In this document: in pieces, positions 60,350 to 64,000 of the stretch | Numbering within the stretch: the first letter of the stretch is position 1 | Layout of the letters: every line of letters starts with the position of its first letter | NCBI GenBank assembly: GCA_023238725.1 | Contig: CM041553.1 | Location: 6,595,001 to 6,659,000, forward strand | Direction of reading: 5' to 3' | From: Scortum barcoo | Lineage: Eukaryota > Chordata > Actinopteri > Centrarchiformes > Terapontidae | Length of the DNA: 64,000 nt | Position numbers and translations under genes: made by a program | Notes under the pieces: model-generated | Seen by the model: the letters and a program-made list of their open reading frames with translations, nothing else | Database searches by the model: none | Told to the model about the DNA's origin: nothing

Positions 60350-63300
60350 CTATGGGTTTTTTTCCTTGCGAGGGCTGTGGCTCTTGTCTGGTTCTCCTTT
60401 ATGGCTCAGCCTCTTGAGCACCTTAATGGGTTTGAACTTTGCCCCTTTTTTCTTGTGCTGCTGCTGCTGCTCACCCTCCGGATCTTTATGGAAGTCTGAT
60501 AGGGAAAGAAAGAAAGAAAAACAATAAGTGATAGTTTATGTTTAATGAATGCTATTTTCTAAAGACTCTTCATCCTACCTTTTTTCTTCAGCATGGCCTC
60601 CATAAGTTTATCCTCCTCTTCTTCCCTGCGAGAGAAGGAGAGTTAGATTACTAGGTACCACTGATCAATACTCTCTGGCTCAGTGCAGAGATACACAGTT
60701 AAGTGCCAGTCATTGATTACCTCTGCCTGTCCTGGTCCATGCTGTTGACAATTTGGTTGCGCTGTTCAATGATGGTAACCAGATCAGCCATTAGCTCCTG
60801 CTCCCGGCTCTTGTCCTCCTCCGTCCAGTCTTTCTCTGAGAAGGGAAGGGATGATAATGAATGACTGTCACGGTGGTGGTTCTTTGATATAATCTGAGTG
60901 TAGATGTACGGGTGAAGTGTGGAGGTGATTCAAACAGCGCACAAAAACACATGAAGGAAAAGACAGCAAGATCTCTTAACAATATGAGGCCCAACACACC
61001 TGGTTTGTTGAGAAGACACCTCAGCTCATACTCCACGTCAGCTTGCCTCTCTTCCAGGTTCTGCTGCTTCGCTCTGCAGTGAGAAACAGTCACACAGGAC
61101 TTTACGCACAGACAACCTCCAATTTACTCCTGTACCTTTCTTTTTGTTAAGCATGCTGTATGTTGTTAAGTGACCCTAAATAATTAAAAAATAAGGCTGC
61201 AACAGAAAACATCTCATTCTCATGAAAATAACAAGCCATGTTTGATTTTTTTTGCTCAGACTCTGGTGAAACTAGAATCCTGACACACAGGAACTTGGCT
61301 CATCAGCAACACTGAATAAATGAGCCATGACTGAGCACGGCTAAGTCAGTCCACGAGCTGGCTGAGGCATTTGACACACTTTGTCACTGCATGACAAAAT
61401 TTTCTGAACATGTAGCAATATGAAACTACTTTAGGAATCTCCTTTTCCCTTGAAGACATGCAGTCACAGAAAGCTTTAAGTCAGCTCAGAGATGTGAAGG
61501 AGGAAATCCTCGTGCCCATGACTCTAACATTTGCCTCTTGTAGTCTGATACCTACGTGTAGACCAGCTCAGCTTCTCGTCGTACTAAAAGGTGTTTTTCG
61601 TGGATGAGAGTGAACCAGTCCACCAAGAGACACTCTTCATCCTCATCTGAAAACACAAAACAGGGACTCAGAGATATGCTTGTAATGTTTTGATTCTTAT
61701 GTATTGTTCTTTCAGGTAAATTCTGTGGATCTGCCCTTTTTGGCCTTCAATTAATATGTGACTCAAGAAACTCTGTTAATGATAGTGTGATGTGTCACCG
61801 TTAGGGTTGTCTCTCAGCTTCTTCTCCAGCTCCACTCCTCTCTGCTCCATTTCATCCAGCTGCTTCTCTAGCTGACTCATCTCCCCGTGGATGTCCTCTA
61901 CTGGGATGTACTGATCTGACTGCACCTGGATGGATGTGTGGATCATTTGAGTACTTCTTTTTCTGTGTCTATTTACTTTTTTCCAATGCTAAAGCATATA
62001 GTACATATTTAGTTTCACTGTTTAGATTTTTTACCTTGCGTTTGATAAGAGGGAAGCCATGGCCGGGGGCCGGGGGTCTTGCAGGACGAGAGCCTTTTGG
62101 TGGTTTGGTTTTGGAGTTGGCAGCTGAAGGAGAAGCTTTCCTGTTAAACGGGTTCTCCTTACAGATCCGCTAAAATGAAGAAAGCGATATAGCTGGTAAG
62201 TAATGTTCAAAATGTACTGCTAGTGCTTTATTGGTCATATTATCCATATATATTACTTCAGTGGTCATTTTACCTTATTGTGTGATTGGTTAGCTCCTGA
62301 GACCAACGGGCTGGGGGTCGTCAGGGGTCGTGGTGGAGGGGCTCCGGGCCCTTTGGTCCCTGAACTGCGGCTGCTCTGTGGGGTGGCTGGAGCCGAGCTG
62401 GTGTATGACGGCGCGGGAGAAGGGTAGGGGCTCAGGGAGGGTTGAGGCAGACGCTCGTTCGAGGAGGAGGAAGGAGAGGTCGAAAAGTCGCACGGTGAAC
62501 AGATTGATGGTTCTGAGACACTCTTGGTGAAGGCGTGTTCCTGGTCGCTGCTGGCACTGCCAACCAGTGGGGGCTGGGAGGAGCTTTGATCTGAGCCAGA
62601 AGACAGACTCTCTGTGCTGAGAGCTGGAGAGGGAGAGCAAGAGGAAGGCTGAGAGTGAGGGAGAACTGAGGAGGAAAGAAAGATTATTAAAAAACCAAAG
62701 AGAACAGGGGTGAAATCAAAGTAAAAGGAGAGAGGATGGGGAAAAGAACAAAAACACAATGAACACCTTTGTACAACATCTAACTCTCTTTTATACTGTG
62801 CTGAAGAGCCTGCTCACATTTTAAATTTGAAGTTGTTTGGCTTAACATCAAATAATCTGTTTAGGATCTGGAGGCTGTTACAAATGTAAACTGTACCTCA
62901 GTGTGTTTTGTTTCACAGTTACTTAATGTGCAAAAGAGAAAGCTGATTCTAGGTGTGACATTTGCATGTGTGCAGTGTTGGTGTCAGTATTGTCTCATTA
63001 TGAGGGCATGTGAGTGAGGAAGGGGAAGTGGTATTGTAGGTGAAGCGACTATCACAACACTGAAAAAGAAACAAATAATCTGCCTAACAGACACAGCATA
63101 AAGACACTTAACATGAAATAATGTAAAATTAACTGTTTGGTAGACTAGTGCAGTGGACAACAGAAGTTTGTAGAAATACTCCAACACAACAGATCAAGAA
63201 CACTGCACAGGATGGAGGTGACTAATTTTAGAGCTGTCAAAAGACAAAAAACCTACATGAAGCTAAACGTTGACTCTTTAAACTCAGTTAATTTCAACAC

Positions 63301-64000
63301 CGACCTAATGAAGTACTACAAATATAAATAAAGTAAATAAACTAATGTCCAGATACTGCTCTTTAGTGACTTGTCATCGCAGCGTACACATGTGCAAACA
63401 AATGTTCACTATAAACTTAAAAATTTCTAACTTACCATCTAAAAGAGTCATTTTACCCTGGCAATTACTCCTGTCTTCACAGAATCACAATAAAGGTGCG
63501 AAAGTAAAATGTAAAGATTTGTATTTCCATTTCATTCCCGTTGAAATGACAAACAGCTAGGTAGACATATCCGTTTGATGTTTGTAAAATGTATTGCTGA
63601 TCAAACTGACCGTGGTTCCCTGCAGGGGGCTGTGGAGCACGAGGTGCTGGCCGTTTCTTGCTCCTGGTGGTCCCGGGACTGGCAGAGCGGGACGAGCTCC
63701 CTCCACTAGGAGGGGTTTCTGTACCTGTCGCTTCAGCTGCCTGAGTGATGCTGTACCATGGATGATTAGCCACAACCGCAGGTTGAACAGCACCTCCTTC
63801 ACTCCCCTCTTCTTCCTCTACCTCATTATTTTCATCATCATCCTCGTCGAATGGGTTGGAGGGCAGAGGGGGTGTGCTGGGTCTGGAGTCCTCCCCTTTG
63901 AGAGAGGACAGAGAGCCTGTATTGGGAGGGGTTGCCAGCCTGGCAGGGGGAGGGGCAGGGGCTTTCTTCTTCTTGGGTTCTGATTGGACCAGGGCGAGCC
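60350..64000 (-). CDS. micall1: MICAL-like protein 1, C-terminal part (runs off the right edge)
   Basis: Nine exons, in transcript order: >64000-63611, 62665-62274, 62169-62035, 61925-61799, 61646-61556, 61073-61000, 60835-60721, 60625-60579 and 60495-60350 (stop TAG). They encode the Pro/Ser-rich middle, an NPF motif in LPSNPFDEDDDE, a second NPF in KENPFNRKASP, PAPGHGFPLIKRK, and a whole bMERB coiled-coil domain (DQYIPVEDIHGEM ... LVDWFTLIHEKHLLVRREAE ... LEERQADVEYELRCLLNKP ... IIEQRNQIVNSMDQDRQREE). MICALL1 is a scaffold on tubular recycling endosomes. Its NPF motifs bind EHD1 and its bMERB domain binds Rab8/Rab13/Rab35-type GTPases. All exon phases agree. The CH and LIM domains should lie beyond the window. 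The tail after the domain has a five-Gln tract and is Lys-rich. MICALL1 rather than MICALL2 is supported by both NPF blocks and by the C22orf23 neighbour. Confidence 0.94.
60459..60473 (-). repeat. short CAG (poly-Gln) tract in the MICALL1 last exon
   Basis: Five CAG codons encode QQQQQ in the linker after the bMERB domain. The repeat is translated and could vary in length between individuals. Confidence 0.7.

Noticed and set aside
62666..62759. extension of the MICALL1 exon 5' of 62665
   Set aside because: The extra frame (Phe/Leu-rich) is the pyrimidine tract of the intron; CTCCTCAG gives a clean acceptor at 62666-62667.
1..64000. tRNA, rRNA or microRNA genes
   Set aside because: No B-box-like tRNA core or rRNA segment was noticed; microRNA hairpins cannot be judged reliably by eye, so none are reported.

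Overview
The window is vertebrate nuclear DNA, most likely from a percomorph (spiny-rayed) teleost. The evidence is compact GT-AG split genes, teleost-type interspersed repeats, abundant CA/GT microsatellites, and genes assignable to vertebrate families. No prokaryotic, organellar or viral gene was seen. Exon borders were read by eye from splice consensus, reading frame and family knowledge, so treat them as models.

Layout. (1) 0.7-12.7 kb, + strand: a complete 17-exon RalGDS-like guanine nucleotide exchange factor, best matching RGL3 (749 codons plus stop), with a GC-box/CCAAT promoter, a 5' uORF and a long 3'UTR. (2) 12.8-25.3 kb: gene-poor DNA with microsatellites, a minisatellite, a 204-bp duplicate of the RGL 3'UTR, two MITE-like elements, a LINE/SINE-tail repeat and regulatory motifs. 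(3) 25.3-35.3 kb, - strand: an NFIL3-family bZIP repressor (624 aa, one coding exon) with a 6.2-kb 5'UTR intron and a CpG-rich promoter. (4) 38.4-41.3 kb, - strand: a second, diverged NFIL3-family gene (416 aa). (5) 41.4-49.6 kb: no gene recognised. (6) 49.6-53.9 kb, - strand: a three-exon Kruppel-like factor of the KLF1/2/4/17 group. (7) 56.6-58.8 kb, + strand: the homologue of human C22orf23 (UPF0193), with an RFX X-box at its promoter. (8) 59.0-64.0 kb, - strand: the 3' half of MICALL1 (both NPF motifs and the complete bMERB domain), running off the right edge and tail-to-tail with the C22orf23 homologue.

How the parts relate. MICALL1 beside C22orf23 reproduces a human 22q13 neighbourhood, while RGL3 and KLF1 are both human 19p13 genes, so the window keeps linkage that is split in human. 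The most unusual signal is regulatory. Eight exact ROR/REV-ERB elements (WAWNTRGGTCA) lie between 20.98 and 34.52 kb around the first nfil3-like gene, while I found only two in the other 50 kb. They are interleaved with NFIL3/PAR-bZIP D-boxes. The inferred nfil3 core promoter itself carries a D-box 3 bp from a near-RORE, and intron 1 holds a perfect 14-bp inverted repeat built on two RORE half sites. This looks like a dense clock-responsive control region for one of two nfil3 paralogues. CTCF-like motifs in convergent orientation bracket it.
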